Shown here: piece by piece, positions 32,115 through 40,241 of the stretch | How the letters are laid out: every line of letters starts with the position of its first letter | How positions within the stretch are numbered: position 1 is the stretch's first letter | Source: Acidobacteriota bacterium | GTDB lineage: Bacteria; Acidobacteriota; Terriglobia; Versatilivoradales; Versatilivoraceae | Direction: 5' to 3' | Assembly (NCBI GenBank): GCA_022821775.1 | Contig: JAJECY010000282.1 | Span: forward strand, 1-47,130 | DNA: 47,130 bases | Notes under the pieces: generated by a model | What the model saw: the letters and a program-made list of their open reading frames with translations, nothing else | What the model was told of the DNA's origin: nothing | Database searches by the model: none | Position numbers and translations under genes: made by a program

Positions 32115-34322
32115 ATGTCGTTTCGACTCAAGAGCACTGGTCGCCGTCAACTCGTCCTGGCCTTGCTGCTGCTCGGCCTGGCGGCCTTCTGCCATCGTCA
32201 GGAAGCGCCGCCGGATGCCAATCCGGCCGGCGCCCCCGCCGCCCTGCAGGACCTTTACGCCATCTTCAGCCATGAGATCAGACGCGAAGCGGTCGGCAAC
32301 GTCTACCAAGGCGTGGGTAATCGCTTCCAACTGGAGGGAAATCTCTACGTGGCGGTCCTGAAGGCCCTCAACGCCTACGACATCCTCCAGGAGACCACCC
32401 GCCTGCCCGAAGCCGACCGGGAACGGCTGCTGCCCAGGAGCCAGCAGGAAGCCGGGGAGGCCTTTGCCGCCCTGGAAGAATCCCTGGACTGGCCCCGCAT
32501 TCGGGTGGAGGTGGGTGTACAGGACTTCGAGCTCCAGAGTCTTCCCAAACTCGACCTTCACCGGGAAATCCCTCAGCCGATTCTGCTCACGCTTCACAAC
32601 CCCACCTCCGAGGCCCGCAGGCTCTCTCTCCGGAGTTCCGGTCTGAGGATGGAGGTGGACTCCGTGGAGGTGGCTCCCTCGGCCACCCGGCACCTGCTGG
32701 CCCATGTCGATGCCCCAAAAACCGGGGAAGGCGCGGCCTGCCTTTCTGTGGGGTCCGAGGGAATGAGCGTGGCCTGGCGCCTTCCATACCGGGTCGCGGA
32801 AACCGGCCTGCTGGAGGGGCGGCTGGTGGAGGCGGAGGGCGGCGCCCCGACAATCGGCCGGATTCGAGCCATCGACGCCGAAGGGCGCTACCGGCCGCCG
32901 CTGGAAGCCGAATACGGTCTGATTCTGCGGCCGCGGAGGGCGCCAACCCGCTGGAGCTACGCATCCGGCAGCTTCCGCCTGCGAGCCCCGGCCGGCAAGA
33001 TCCGGATTTCCATCCGGCGAGGCCTGGAATATCTACCCATCGACGAGGAGTTGCAGCTTGAGGCCGGTCAGACCCTGCGGCGCACCTTTGCGCTCAAGCG
33101 CTGGGCAAACATGGAGCGGGAAGGATGGCATTCCGGAGACACCCACATCCACATGCTGGACCCACCCAGCGCGCTGTTCGAGATGCAGGCGGAGAACCTG
33201 CGGGTCGGCCATGTTCTCGTGCTGGAGCATATGGGGAAGATCTACTCCAAGGAGCACTTCCGCGGCGAACTGGACCCGATATCCGATGCCCGGCACTTGG
33301 TCTACTTCAACCAGGAGTACCGCAACCAGACCCTGGGCCACGTCAGCCTGCTCAGCCTCAAGACGCTGGTGGAGCCCATCTCCACCGGCGGACTGGCCGT
33401 TCCGGAGACCACCGTCTATCGCTATTCCTACCTGAGACCCTCCCGCAAGGGGTTCCCCCGCCACGGTCGGGACGGCTGGCCCGACGCACTGGTGCTGGAC
33501 GCCATGCGGGAAACCCACCGGCAGGGAGGGTTGGTCAACTGGGCCCACCTGCGTCCCGCTCAACTCGAGTTCCCCGTCGACATGGTGTTCGGCGAGATCG
33601 ACACCGCCGACATCCTGACCCACACCCGGCTCCCGCAAACCCTGAAGCTCTGGTACAGCCTGTTGAACTGCGGCTTCCGCCTGCCCGCCACGGCGGGAAC
33701 CGACCGCATCGGGCCCGAGGAGCCGGTGGGGCACCAGAGGGTCTACGTCAAGCTGGACGGCCCCCTCACCTACCCCGCATGGATGGAAGGACTGCGCCTG
33801 GGCCGCTCCTTCGTGACCAACGGACCCATGGTCAGCCTCTCGGTGGACGGCCGGGGACCCGGCGAGACATTGACCCTCAGCAAACGCAAGGTCCTTGCCA
33901 TCCAAGCCCGGGCGCGCTCCCTGAGGCCCTTCGAGCGGCTGGAGATCGTGGTCAACGGGAAGGTGGCGGCCAGTGTCCCGGCGCAAGGCCAGGGGCGCCG
34001 CGCGGAGCTCAGTCTCGATTACCCGGCCGACCAGAGCCTGTGGATCGCGGCTCGCTGCATGGGGGGATCCCCCGAAGAAACCTCCATCTGGACCCATCCC
34101 CTGTTCGCCCACGCCAACCCGGTCCATGTCGATTACACGGGACGGGACCTGGCCGATCCCGAGAGCGCATGCTATCTGCTCGACTTCCTGAAGCCGCTGG
34201 AGAAGTGGGCCCGGGAGGAAGCCTGGTTCGAGAATCGGGACCGGAAGGACCAGGCTCTGGCCACCATTCGCCAGGGCATGGATTTCTACCGCCGCCTGTG
34301 CAAGGGGGAAGGCAGGAACTGA
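32115..34322 (+). CDS. CehA/McbA-type PHP-domain metallohydrolase, exported
   Basis: A 735-residue protein with an N-terminal hydrophobic signal segment (LVLALLLLGLAAFC); the Cys is preceded by Phe, so a lipobox is not convincing. Residues about 40-330 are beta-rich and of unknown function. From about 335 there is a PHP-fold hydrolase: GWHSGDTHIHML (first metal His pair), VLVLEHMGKIYSKEHF, QTLGHVSLLSLKTLV, GGLVNWAHLRPAQLEFP and LPATAGTDRIGPEE supply the other His/Asp ligands. A C-terminal beta domain follows. This is the pattern of CehA/McbA proteins, which include carbaryl hydrolase, but most members in this genomic setting are uncharacterised. The co-directional secreted neighbours suggest a shared catabolic role. 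Confidence 0.82.
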   Translation: MSFRLKSTGRRQLVLALLLLGLAAFCHRQEAPPDANPAGAPAALQDLYAIFSHEIRREAVGNVYQGVGNRFQLEGNLYVAVLKALNAYDILQETTRLPEADRERLLPRSQQEAGEAFAALEESLDWPRIRVEVGVQDFELQSLPKLDLHREIPQPILLTLHNPTSEARRLSLRSSGLRMEVDSVEVAPSATRHLLAHVDAPKTGEGAACLSVGSEGMSVAWRLPYRVAETGLLEGRLVEAEGGAPTIGRIRAIDAEGRYRPPLEAEYGLILRPRRAPTRWSYASGSFRLRAPAGKIRISIRRGLEYLPIDEELQLEAGQTLRRTFALKRWANMEREGWHSGDTHIHMLDPPSALFEMQAENLRVGHVLVLEHMGKIYSKEHFRGELDPISDARHLVYFNQEYRNQTLGHVSLLSLKTLVEPISTGGLAVPETTVYRYSYLRPSRKGFPRHGRDGWPDALVLDAMRETHRQGGLVNWAHLRPAQLEFPVDMVFGEIDTADILTHTRLPQTLKLWYSLLNCGFRLPATAGTDRIGPEEPVGHQRVYVKLDGPLTYPAWMEGLRLGRSFVTNGPMVSLSVDGRGPGETLTLSKRKVLAIQARARSLRPFERLEIVVNGKVAASVPAQGQGRRAELSLDYPADQSLWIAARCMGGSPEETSIWTHPLFAHANPVHVDYTGRDLADPESACYLLDFLKPLEKWAREEAWFENRDRKDQALATIRQGMDFYRRLCKGEGRN

Positions 34323-34346
34323 CCGGACGTCACCTTCGGTGCGCCC

Positions 34347-34466
34347 GGGGACGTTGTTGAACTACTGGAATAACTCTTGCGAGTAGTGCGAGGAGGAGAC
34401 CTTGTTGAATAACAGGAATTCAGGAAGCGCCGATCCAAGTTATTCCAGTAATTCAACAACGTCCCC
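34347..34466. mobile_element. 120-bp MITE-like element with 29-bp terminal inverted repeats
   Basis: The arms at 34347-34375 and 34438-34466 are reverse complements at 28 of 29 positions; the single mismatch pairs 34362 with 34451. Each begins GGGGACGTTGTTGAA and continues TACTGGAATAACT or its variant. The 62-base centre contains GGAGGAG (34392-34398) and two TTG codons. No target-site duplication is visible. The transcript would form a long hairpin with the ribosome binding site in the loop. No transposase is present, so it is non-autonomous or a folded regulatory cassette. Confidence 0.8.
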
Positions 34467-36651
34467 TACTCCCTTGGCCAAGTCAAGCCTGGTCCTGCTG
34501 CTCTGCCTGACCCTTGGCGCCTGCACCCGGTCCTCGGATGGCCCGAGCCCGGCAGACAGCAAGGGGGCGGGGAACTGGAAACGGGAACAGCGCAGCTTCG
34601 TCTACCTCTCGGAGAGACGCGCCCGCTACGCGGGGATCACCCGCAGCGCCGAGGGGCGGCTGCTGATCCTGTATACCCACCAGACGGCCCAACAGGAACG
34701 GGACGGCTCGGGAGATCTCCACCTGGTCCGCCGGACCCGGGACGGGGACTGGTGGTTTTATCCGGAGACGGTCTTCGAAGGCCGGCAGGGGGAACCCCGG
34801 GCCATGGGCACCCTGGCCACCCTGCAATCCGGCCGTATCATCGCCCCCTTCGCCGAGCTGAACGACGGCGCCGCCGGCAGCCGGCTGCGGCTGCTCTCCT
34901 CCGGCGACCACGGCGACACCTGGACCGCCACTGCGCCCCTTGGGACCCACCCCCTGATCTGGGCCGCACCCTACGGAAGGCCCTTCGAGGCGGGCGACCG
35001 GGTGCTGATGCCGGTCCACGGGGCCGTCAGCCAAGAGGACCTGGCGGCCACCCGACTGCAGTCGGGACTGCTGCAGTCCACCGATGGCGGCGAGAGCTGG
35101 GGGGATTGGATCCCGATCGCCGTTCCGGGCCCGGAGGCGGGCCTCAGCTACGAGTTTCCGGCGGTGCTTCCCCTGGAGGACGGGACTTGGCTGGCGGTCC
35201 TCACCGAGAGGCGATTGAAGAAGCGTCCCGGGCTTCCCCTGGATGTTCCGCAGAGGCTGGTGCGGTCCTACAGCAACGACCAGGGCAGGAGCTGGACCCG
35301 ACCGGAGCCTCTGTGCGTCGGCTCCTGGGCCAGCCTGACCCCCATGGGGGATGGCACGGTGGCCTGCTCCTTCGCTCTCTGGTCGGCCTGGGGCAGCATG
35401 GAAGTCATGTTCAGCGACGACGGCTTCCGAACCATCCGCCACCGGATCCCCTTTGTGGAGCACAACTGGCTGCCCGGCTACGGACCCAGCGGGTGGGGCA
35501 AGGGCTGGGCGCGTGACCCCATTCCCCTGCCCCCGGTAGTGCCCAACCTGGAAGGGGACTGGAAGGCCGGCCACTACGGATTTTCTTCCGGCCTGGCGCT
35601 GGACGAGGACCGCTTGATGCTGGTGCTTGGGCAGCGGCAAAAGGGCAGCGGCTACACCGAACCGCCCCACCAGGTGAACCTTCCCATCGAGAAGGAGCGG
35701 ATCGAAACCATTGTCATGAAGCGGGTGCGGGAGCCCTCGGCCCCGGACGCCGAACCTCCGCGGGCCCATGGAGAGCCGGACGGACAGTGGTACCTGGCCG
35801 AACGATGGCCCGAGGAGGAGTGGCGCCGGAAAGTCGGGCAGCCGCCCAACGACGTGACCCTGGTGCTCGAGTCGGGGCGCTGGATACGCCTCACCGCCAA
35901 GTACACCGTTCCCCACCGGCACGGTCCCGGCAGAATCCTGGGGCGGGAGCGGGGTTACTGGGTCTGGAAGTCGATCGACGGCCTCCACTACCGGACCCAC
36001 CTGCAAGGCTCCTATTCCGATGATCAGGGAAAGACCTGGAAGCAAGCCAAGGTGGAGGACCCGGTGCCGCTGGCTGCCGCCGTGCACCTGGGGGGCGTGG
36101 CCTTCGAAGAGCCGGACGGAACCCTGGTGGCTCCCGTCTACGGCTACCTGAACCAGGACGACATGTCGGTCTCCCTCTACGTCTCCGCCCTGGTGAGGTC
36201 CCACGACGGAGGCGCCTCCTGGGGCGACTGGAGCACCATCGCCTACGATGGGAAGAACCGCTACACCGCCTACAGCGAGACCCAGGTCATGGCCCTTTCC
36301 GATGACACCTGGGTGGCTTTTCTCCGCAGCGAAAACCGCAGCTACGTCCCGGTGATGCGGGCCTTCATCTCCCGGACCCTCAGCACCGATCGGGGAAAGA
36401 CCTGGAGCCCGCCCCAACCCACGGCCGCGGCCGGGGTGACGGCCGGACTGCGGCTGCCGGACGGAGGGATTGCCCTGTCTGCTCAGAACACCTGCGGCTG
36501 GGGACTGGCGGTCACCTACAACTACGGCCAGAGCTGGAACTACGTGCTGCCGGCCACCTACTTCTCGGCCCGGGCCGGCGTGATCGACGACAAGTCCTTC
36601 TGGCTCCACGACGCCCACGGGGGGATCGTGTCCATCTATCGCCGGCCCTGA
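34402..36651 (+). CDS. Sialidase-family (BNR/Asp-box) double-propeller lipoprotein
   Basis: A 749-residue protein with at least six Asp boxes: SSGDHGDTW, STDGGESW, SNDQGRSW in the first half and SDDQGKTW, SHDGGASW, STDRGKTW in the second. This suggests two tandem sialidase-like propellers. I do not see the FRIP Arg motif or a certain catalytic Tyr/Glu set, so hydrolysis of sialic acid is not proven. A lipoprotein signal, SSLVLLLCLTLGAC, is visible. The start is unusual: TTG at 34402 or 34405 follows GGAGGAG inside the inverted-repeat element, whereas the in-frame TTG at 34474 just after the element would give a normal signal peptide (MAKSSLV...) but has no ribosome binding site. It probably works with the flanking exported hydrolases. 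Confidence 0.82.
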   Translation: MLNNRNSGSADPSYSSNSTTSPTPLAKSSLVLLLCLTLGACTRSSDGPSPADSKGAGNWKREQRSFVYLSERRARYAGITRSAEGRLLILYTHQTAQQERDGSGDLHLVRRTRDGDWWFYPETVFEGRQGEPRAMGTLATLQSGRIIAPFAELNDGAAGSRLRLLSSGDHGDTWTATAPLGTHPLIWAAPYGRPFEAGDRVLMPVHGAVSQEDLAATRLQSGLLQSTDGGESWGDWIPIAVPGPEAGLSYEFPAVLPLEDGTWLAVLTERRLKKRPGLPLDVPQRLVRSYSNDQGRSWTRPEPLCVGSWASLTPMGDGTVACSFALWSAWGSMEVMFSDDGFRTIRHRIPFVEHNWLPGYGPSGWGKGWARDPIPLPPVVPNLEGDWKAGHYGFSSGLALDEDRLMLVLGQRQKGSGYTEPPHQVNLPIEKERIETIVMKRVREPSAPDAEPPRAHGEPDGQWYLAERWPEEEWRRKVGQPPNDVTLVLESGRWIRLTAKYTVPHRHGPGRILGRERGYWVWKSIDGLHYRTHLQGSYSDDQGKTWKQAKVEDPVPLAAAVHLGGVAFEEPDGTLVAPVYGYLNQDDMSVSLYVSALVRSHDGGASWGDWSTIAYDGKNRYTAYSETQVMALSDDTWVAFLRSENRSYVPVMRAFISRTLSTDRGKTWSPPQPTAAAGVTAGLRLPDGGIALSAQNTCGWGLAVTYNYGQSWNYVLPATYFSARAGVIDDKSFWLHDAHGGIVSIYRRP

Positions 36652-36756
36652 GCATGCCTGCATCACCGGCCGGTTTGCGCTCCCCAAACCCCGACACTGC
36701 GTGGAGACAGATAATGGAAATGATAGTCCCAGGGCGGCAGCCCGGGGCTCCGGTAA

Positions 36757-36835
36757 GCCGCCAAGGCGGCGGCAGTTAACCGTGGGCGTAAGCCCATGGA
36801 GAGGGTTGGCCCAAGTGTCGAGCCGCGTAGGCGGC
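36757..36835. repeat. Cluster of three small GC hairpins
   Basis: Between two convergent genes lie GCCGCCAAGGCGGCGGC (36757-36773), CGTGGGCGTAAGCCCATGG (36781-36799) and GCCGCGTAGGCGGC (36822-36835), each able to form a hairpin. They resemble REP-type units and may act as bidirectional transcript ends. No T-tract follows. Confidence 0.5.
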
Positions 36836-36884
36836 GACAGCAATCCCCCCGGCCGGCAATGCGGGCCATGTCGGCGGGCCGATC

Positions 36885-38522
36885 TCAGGCAGCCGGACGG
36901 TATTTGACCGTGAGCCAGACTCCGCGCAGCCTCAGCCCCTCCCGGCGCCTGCCGCCCTTTTCCACCCGGACCTCCAGCCGATTCATCCCCTGGCGGACCA
37001 TTGCCGCTTGAACCGGGCAGCCAAGGCGCTCCAGTCCCTCCGGAGCATCTTCACCGGCTTCCAAGGCCAACTCCTCTCCATTGAGACGGCCGGCGATGCG
37101 TTCGCCCCGGTTCAGGCCTTCGACGTCCAGGTCCAGGCGGACCGAGCCGGGGCGGTCCGCGCCCCCGGCGGCCTCCAGGTCGTCGCCGACCGGTAGCTCA
37201 ACCTTGACGGCAGGCCCCGGATTGCCCCGGCTCAGCTCCAGGGGAAGCTGCCCCGGGTGGCTGGCGATGGCGTAAGGCCCGATATCCTGGATGTAGTCCA
37301 CCCCGAAGCGCTTGTCCCGGAACTGCAGGCTCGAGGCCGACTGAATGTCCTCCAGAAGCCCGTAGGCCTTGGGGACCGGCCGGCCGTAGGCCAGCATGGG
37401 CACCTGGCGGTAATGGTAGTTCCAGAGGTAGATCCCGTCGGCTCCGGCCGAGAAGATGTTGGCTGCCGCGCCCCGCATGGTCTCATCCGAACCGAACACC
37501 CTCAGGCCGCAGTTGATGCAGGGGTAGACGGGGACATCGTGGCGGTGGCCCAGCTTTACCATCTCCCGGGCCGGGTTGGTGAAGACCGTGTATCCCCCGC
37601 CGATCAGCATCCGGTCCACCCAGCCCTGCTTGAGCCAGGTCTCCACATCCAGGCCGATGCGATTGCAGGCCTGCAAGGTCCCCGGCACCCTGACGCCCAG
37701 CAGCAGGGGCCGCTGACGGGATTCCGACACCTTCCTCACAATGCGGTGAGCCCCCTGAATCAGGTCGGTCATGAGCGACGCGCCCGCTTCCTCCTCCCCG
37801 GGCTTGAAGTACCAGGGCATGCGAAAGAAGTTCAGGTCGATCCCGTCCAGGTCGTAGTTCTCGGCGGTGTGGCGGACCCACCAGAGCCGGTCCTCCCGCA
37901 CCTCCGGCAGGCCGAAGTTCAGGCCCGACCACATGGCCGCCTCCTGGGTGGTGAAGGGACTTCCTTTCTGGCTCTGCTCTCCCAGCAGCCACTCCGGATG
38001 AGCCACCTTCGGGGGATAGACCAGCTTCCCCTCCGGCATCCCGAAGGCATCGTGGGTGTCGTTCATTCGGATCGACCCGAAGACCTCCAGGCCGTGCCGG
38101 TGGATGCCCTCCACCATGACGGGCGTCGGATCGTGGATGGCTTCATTGAGCGGCCGATCCTGCTGCTGGGTCTGCCAGTAGCGGGTCTGCCCCGGACCCT
38201 GGGCGATCCCCCACATGATGCACCAGGCGATGCTGTCCACCGGCGTTCCCAGAACGGGCCGCAGGCGCAGCCCCAGAAGGGCCTCTGCCCCCTGGGCCGC
38301 CTCGGGGTCGTAGACCAGGTCTCCGTCGTCATCCAGAATCAGCCGGCGGCGGCGTTCCACCGCCCTGCGCCGCGCCTGCTCGAGCCCCTCCTTGCTCGCC
38401 GAGCAGCCCGGCAGTCCGGCCAGCCAGGAACTTCCCACCACGGCCCCGGCTGTCCCCAGAAAACGCCGGCGACTCACCACCGCCGGCGGCGGCTGTCCGA
38501 TCATTCCATCATTGGTCACCAT
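36885..38522 (-). CDS. Tat-exported glycosidase-like lipoprotein, paralogue of the protein at 30058
   Basis: A 545-residue protein with a Tat signal (SRRRFLG at 17-23) running into a lipobox (LAGLPGC, Cys40). It shares the layout of the 30058 protein: VFGSIRMNDTHDAFG, VAHPEWLLGE, YDLDGIDLNFFRMPWYF at 223-239, a matching RVPGTLQACNRIGLDVETWL segment, GADGIYLWNYHYRQVP, and the same C-terminal beta domain (RLNGEELAL ... GMNRLEVRVEKG). The barrel motif has Asn231 where the paralogue has Asp, so if that Asp is catalytic this copy may be altered in activity. It is convergent with the sialidase-like gene. Anchoring as a lipoprotein distinguishes it from the soluble paralogue. Confidence 0.78.
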   Translation of the reverse strand: MVTNDGMIGQPPPAVVSRRRFLGTAGAVVGSSWLAGLPGCSASKEGLEQARRRAVERRRRLILDDDGDLVYDPEAAQGAEALLGLRLRPVLGTPVDSIAWCIMWGIAQGPGQTRYWQTQQQDRPLNEAIHDPTPVMVEGIHRHGLEVFGSIRMNDTHDAFGMPEGKLVYPPKVAHPEWLLGEQSQKGSPFTTQEAAMWSGLNFGLPEVREDRLWWVRHTAENYDLDGIDLNFFRMPWYFKPGEEEAGASLMTDLIQGAHRIVRKVSESRQRPLLLGVRVPGTLQACNRIGLDVETWLKQGWVDRMLIGGGYTVFTNPAREMVKLGHRHDVPVYPCINCGLRVFGSDETMRGAAANIFSAGADGIYLWNYHYRQVPMLAYGRPVPKAYGLLEDIQSASSLQFRDKRFGVDYIQDIGPYAIASHPGQLPLELSRGNPGPAVKVELPVGDDLEAAGGADRPGSVRLDLDVEGLNRGERIAGRLNGEELALEAGEDAPEGLERLGCPVQAAMVRQGMNRLEVRVEKGGRRREGLRLRGVWLTVKYRPAA

Positions 38523-38577
38523 TGGCGCCTCAGTGCAACGCTTTCGACCAGCATCATTCTTAAACCTCCAACAAGGG

Positions 38578-38988
38578 CTACTCTACCCAGTTCTCCGTCT
38601 CAAGACCGGGAACCCTGGAGAAGTGCTTCTGGTTATTGGTCACCAAGACGCAGCCAAGAGTCAGAGCGTGGGCGGCAATCATGGTGTCGTTACGACCAAT
38701 TGGCTTACCGATTCTGAACAACTTGCCCTGGAGAGTCGCGAATTCGTCCGCAGCAGCCTTGTCCCAGGCAAGTACGCTGTTTAACCGGTCACAGAACAAC
38801 CGGATGGCGTCGTTGTACTTTCCGACGCTGAGCGACCGCTCCGCGCCTGATCTCAACTCTGCATAGGTGACGGCGGAGATAACTAATTCATCACCCGAAT
38901 CGGCCATTTCCTGCATGATTGCAAGCAGCTTGGGGTCACGTGCCCGAATGACGTAACTGCAAATATCGGTATCCAGCATGTATCGCAT
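38578..38988 (-). CDS. vapC: VapC-type PIN-domain toxin
   Basis: A 136-residue PIN-domain RNase, the toxin of a type II module. Acidic active-site residues are visible: Asp in MRYMLDTDICSYVIR, Glu in AVTYAELRSGAE, Asp in GRNDTMIAAHAL and a late Asn-rich VLVTNNQKHF. VapC proteins cut tRNA or rRNA. I use the ATG at 38988, which overlaps the antitoxin stop as TGATG; the TTG one codon earlier is less likely. The full family length is present and the gene appears intact. Confidence 0.93.
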   Translation of the reverse strand: MRYMLDTDICSYVIRARDPKLLAIMQEMADSGDELVISAVTYAELRSGAERSLSVGKYNDAIRLFCDRLNSVLAWDKAAADEFATLQGKLFRIGKPIGRNDTMIAAHALTLGCVLVTNNQKHFSRVPGLETENWVE

Positions 38989-39221
38989 CAAAACGCGACT
39001 CGGGCGCTATCCGTCAACTCGGGACGGTCGGCCATGAAATCGTCGCCCACGGGAGGCGCTTCGTCGGCATAGGATTTCCACGTCTTGCGAACGGGCGCAA
39101 TGACCAATGCGTCACCTTCCTTGCGTATAATCACCTCATCGACCCCCTCGAACCGATAGGCTTTCGGAATTCGAACGGCCTGACTGCGACCGTTGAAAAA
39201 CAGCTTGGCGGTAGCTTGCAT
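38988..39221 (-). CDS. vapB: VapB-type antitoxin (AbrB/SpoVT fold)
   Basis: A 77-residue antitoxin. The N-terminal swapped-hairpin DNA-binding domain is clear (TAKLFFNGRSQAVRIPKAYR, then EVIIRKEGDALVIAP). The C-terminal tail that would wrap around VapC is DEAPPVGDDFMADRPELTD. GAGGAG lies five bases before the ATG at 39221. It overlaps vapC by one base (TGATG), giving translational coupling. The pair should autoregulate through the VapB hairpin domain. It marks the left end of the toxin-antitoxin and defence island. Confidence 0.93.
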   Translation of the reverse strand: MQATAKLFFNGRSQAVRIPKAYRFEGVDEVIIRKEGDALVIAPVRKTWKSYADEAPPVGDDFMADRPELTDSARVAF

Positions 39222-39269
39222 AACAACTCCTCGACTCAGACTGACACCGTACCTGTTTCCCGCTGTATA

Positions 39270-39653
39270 TCACAAGAATATGCCAGGGAGCCAATAGACC
39301 GCAAGAACTAAACGGTCGGTCAATACCCTTCGGATTCGACGTTCGAGGCCATCCAGGAAGCGGCCGAGCTTGGCATCCAGGGCCACGGCGCGGGCCTGCG
39401 TCAACCTCCGCAAGGCGTCCTGGGGACGACCAGTCTTATAGAGGCTGCTGGCCAGCCAAGCCAGGGCTTCCGCGTTTCTCTTCTTGTCCAGTCCCAGACC
39501 TATGGCGGCCTCATAGTGAGGGACGGCTTCCGCTTCGCGACTGTTGTTGTCGTGAAAGACCGCCAACTCGAAGTGCGCCAAGGCGCGGCTGTCGTCGGCG
39601 CCGGCCTCTTCAAGCGCTCTGAGAAGGGTGGCAAGACTTCTTCGCTTCTTCAT
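39270..39653 (-). CDS. Small TPR-repeat protein
   Basis: A 127-residue protein with two or three TPR helical pairs (ALAHFELAVFHDNNSREAEA, then AVPHYEAAIGLGLDKKRNAE and ALAWLASSLYKTGRPQDALR). It matches the small tetratricopeptide family (TPR_5-like) in which the whole protein is about 120 residues. The C-terminus ends in a hydrophobic segment LVLAVYWLPGIFL. Start candidates are the ATGs at 39653 and 39662; neither has a clear ribosome binding site. Its relation to the flanking toxin-antitoxin genes is unclear. Confidence 0.7.
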   Translation of the reverse strand: MKKRRSLATLLRALEEAGADDSRALAHFELAVFHDNNSREAEAVPHYEAAIGLGLDKKRNAEALAWLASSLYKTGRPQDALRRLTQARAVALDAKLGRFLDGLERRIRRVLTDRLVLAVYWLPGIFL

Positions 39654-39780
39654 ACGCACCATACGCCTGGAGACAGAATGGGAAGCAGGGAGAACAGTTG
39701 ATCCGAGTTTTTTACTTTATGGCCCGGTTCATGGCATAAGTAGTTGGGAAAATCGCCAAATACGAAAAAGGTATGGTGAT

Positions 39781-40050
39781 ATGAAAAAAAACAAGGACAC
39801 CTCATCCCGGAAAGGCGGATTGGATCTTGTGAGGGTCCGGCGGGCCGGGCAGATTACACTCTCCCGCAAGGTGAGGGAAGCCATGAATCTGGGAGAGGGC
39901 GACTATTTGGAACCCCGGTTCACGGAAGGCGGTGTCTTGCTGCGACCAGTGAGCGTACGCGCTCGGGAACCGTCGGCGGCTCAGAAAGCGGAGATTTCGG
40001 ATGTAGTGAACCAGGAACGCCGGAAGTATGCCGAAGAGCGCCGTCATTGA
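39781..40050 (+). CDS. AbrB/MazE-family antitoxin
   Basis: An 89-residue antitoxin starting at the ATG at 39781 with AAAAAGG upstream. After a lysine-rich N-terminus it has the SpoVT/AbrB hairpin (LVRVRRAGQITLSRKVREAM, then GDYLEPRFTEGGVLLRPV). The C-terminal toxin-binding helix is QKAEISDVVNQERRKYAEE. The toxin gene begins inside its last codons (40028) in another frame but is truncated, so this antitoxin is orphaned. It might still repress its own promoter or cross-react with other modules in the island. Confidence 0.85.
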   Translation: MKKNKDTSSRKGGLDLVRVRRAGQITLSRKVREAMNLGEGDYLEPRFTEGGVLLRPVSVRAREPSAAQKAEISDVVNQERRKYAEERRH

Positions 40051-40114
40051 TACCTCCGTTCTGGTGAGTGCCTTTCTGTTTCGGGAGAGTGTGCCTGGAC
40101 GGGTCGTTGCCTGA
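40028..40114 (+). pseudogene. Truncated PIN-domain toxin, first 28 codons
   Basis: Overlapping the end of the AbrB-type antitoxin by 23 bases, the ATG at 40028 opens a frame that reads MPKSAVIDTSVLVSAFLFRE and then SVPGRVVA before a TGA. This is the start of a PIN toxin, with the first catalytic Asp in VIDTSVLVSA; normal length is about 135 residues. The stop lies in a dispersed repeat beginning at 40110, so the rest of the gene has been lost by recombination or insertion. Confidence 0.8.
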
Positions 40115-40141
40115 AACGCCGAAAAAGAATCGTCCACGAAG
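40110..40141. repeat. Dispersed repeat copy at the toxin breakpoint
   Basis: The sequence begins CCTGAAACGCCGAAAAAGAA and ends GTCCACGAAG. It matches 47085-47119 closely and carries the reverse complement of the TTCGTGG theme. Confidence 0.65.
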
Positions 40142-40241
40142 GGCCACCAAGCCTGACGGCGCTACCGCATCGGCACGGGCTGCGGCCCGGCAAGCCAGCA
40201 CATGCGCCCTTGAGGAGCAAGAGCGATGGGAGGAGGCGCCA

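Noticed and set aside
34483-36843. 786-codon minus-strand frame opposite the sialidase-like gene
   Set aside because: Low-complexity Gly/Pro/Arg-rich translation with no domain; the plus strand carries six Asp boxes.
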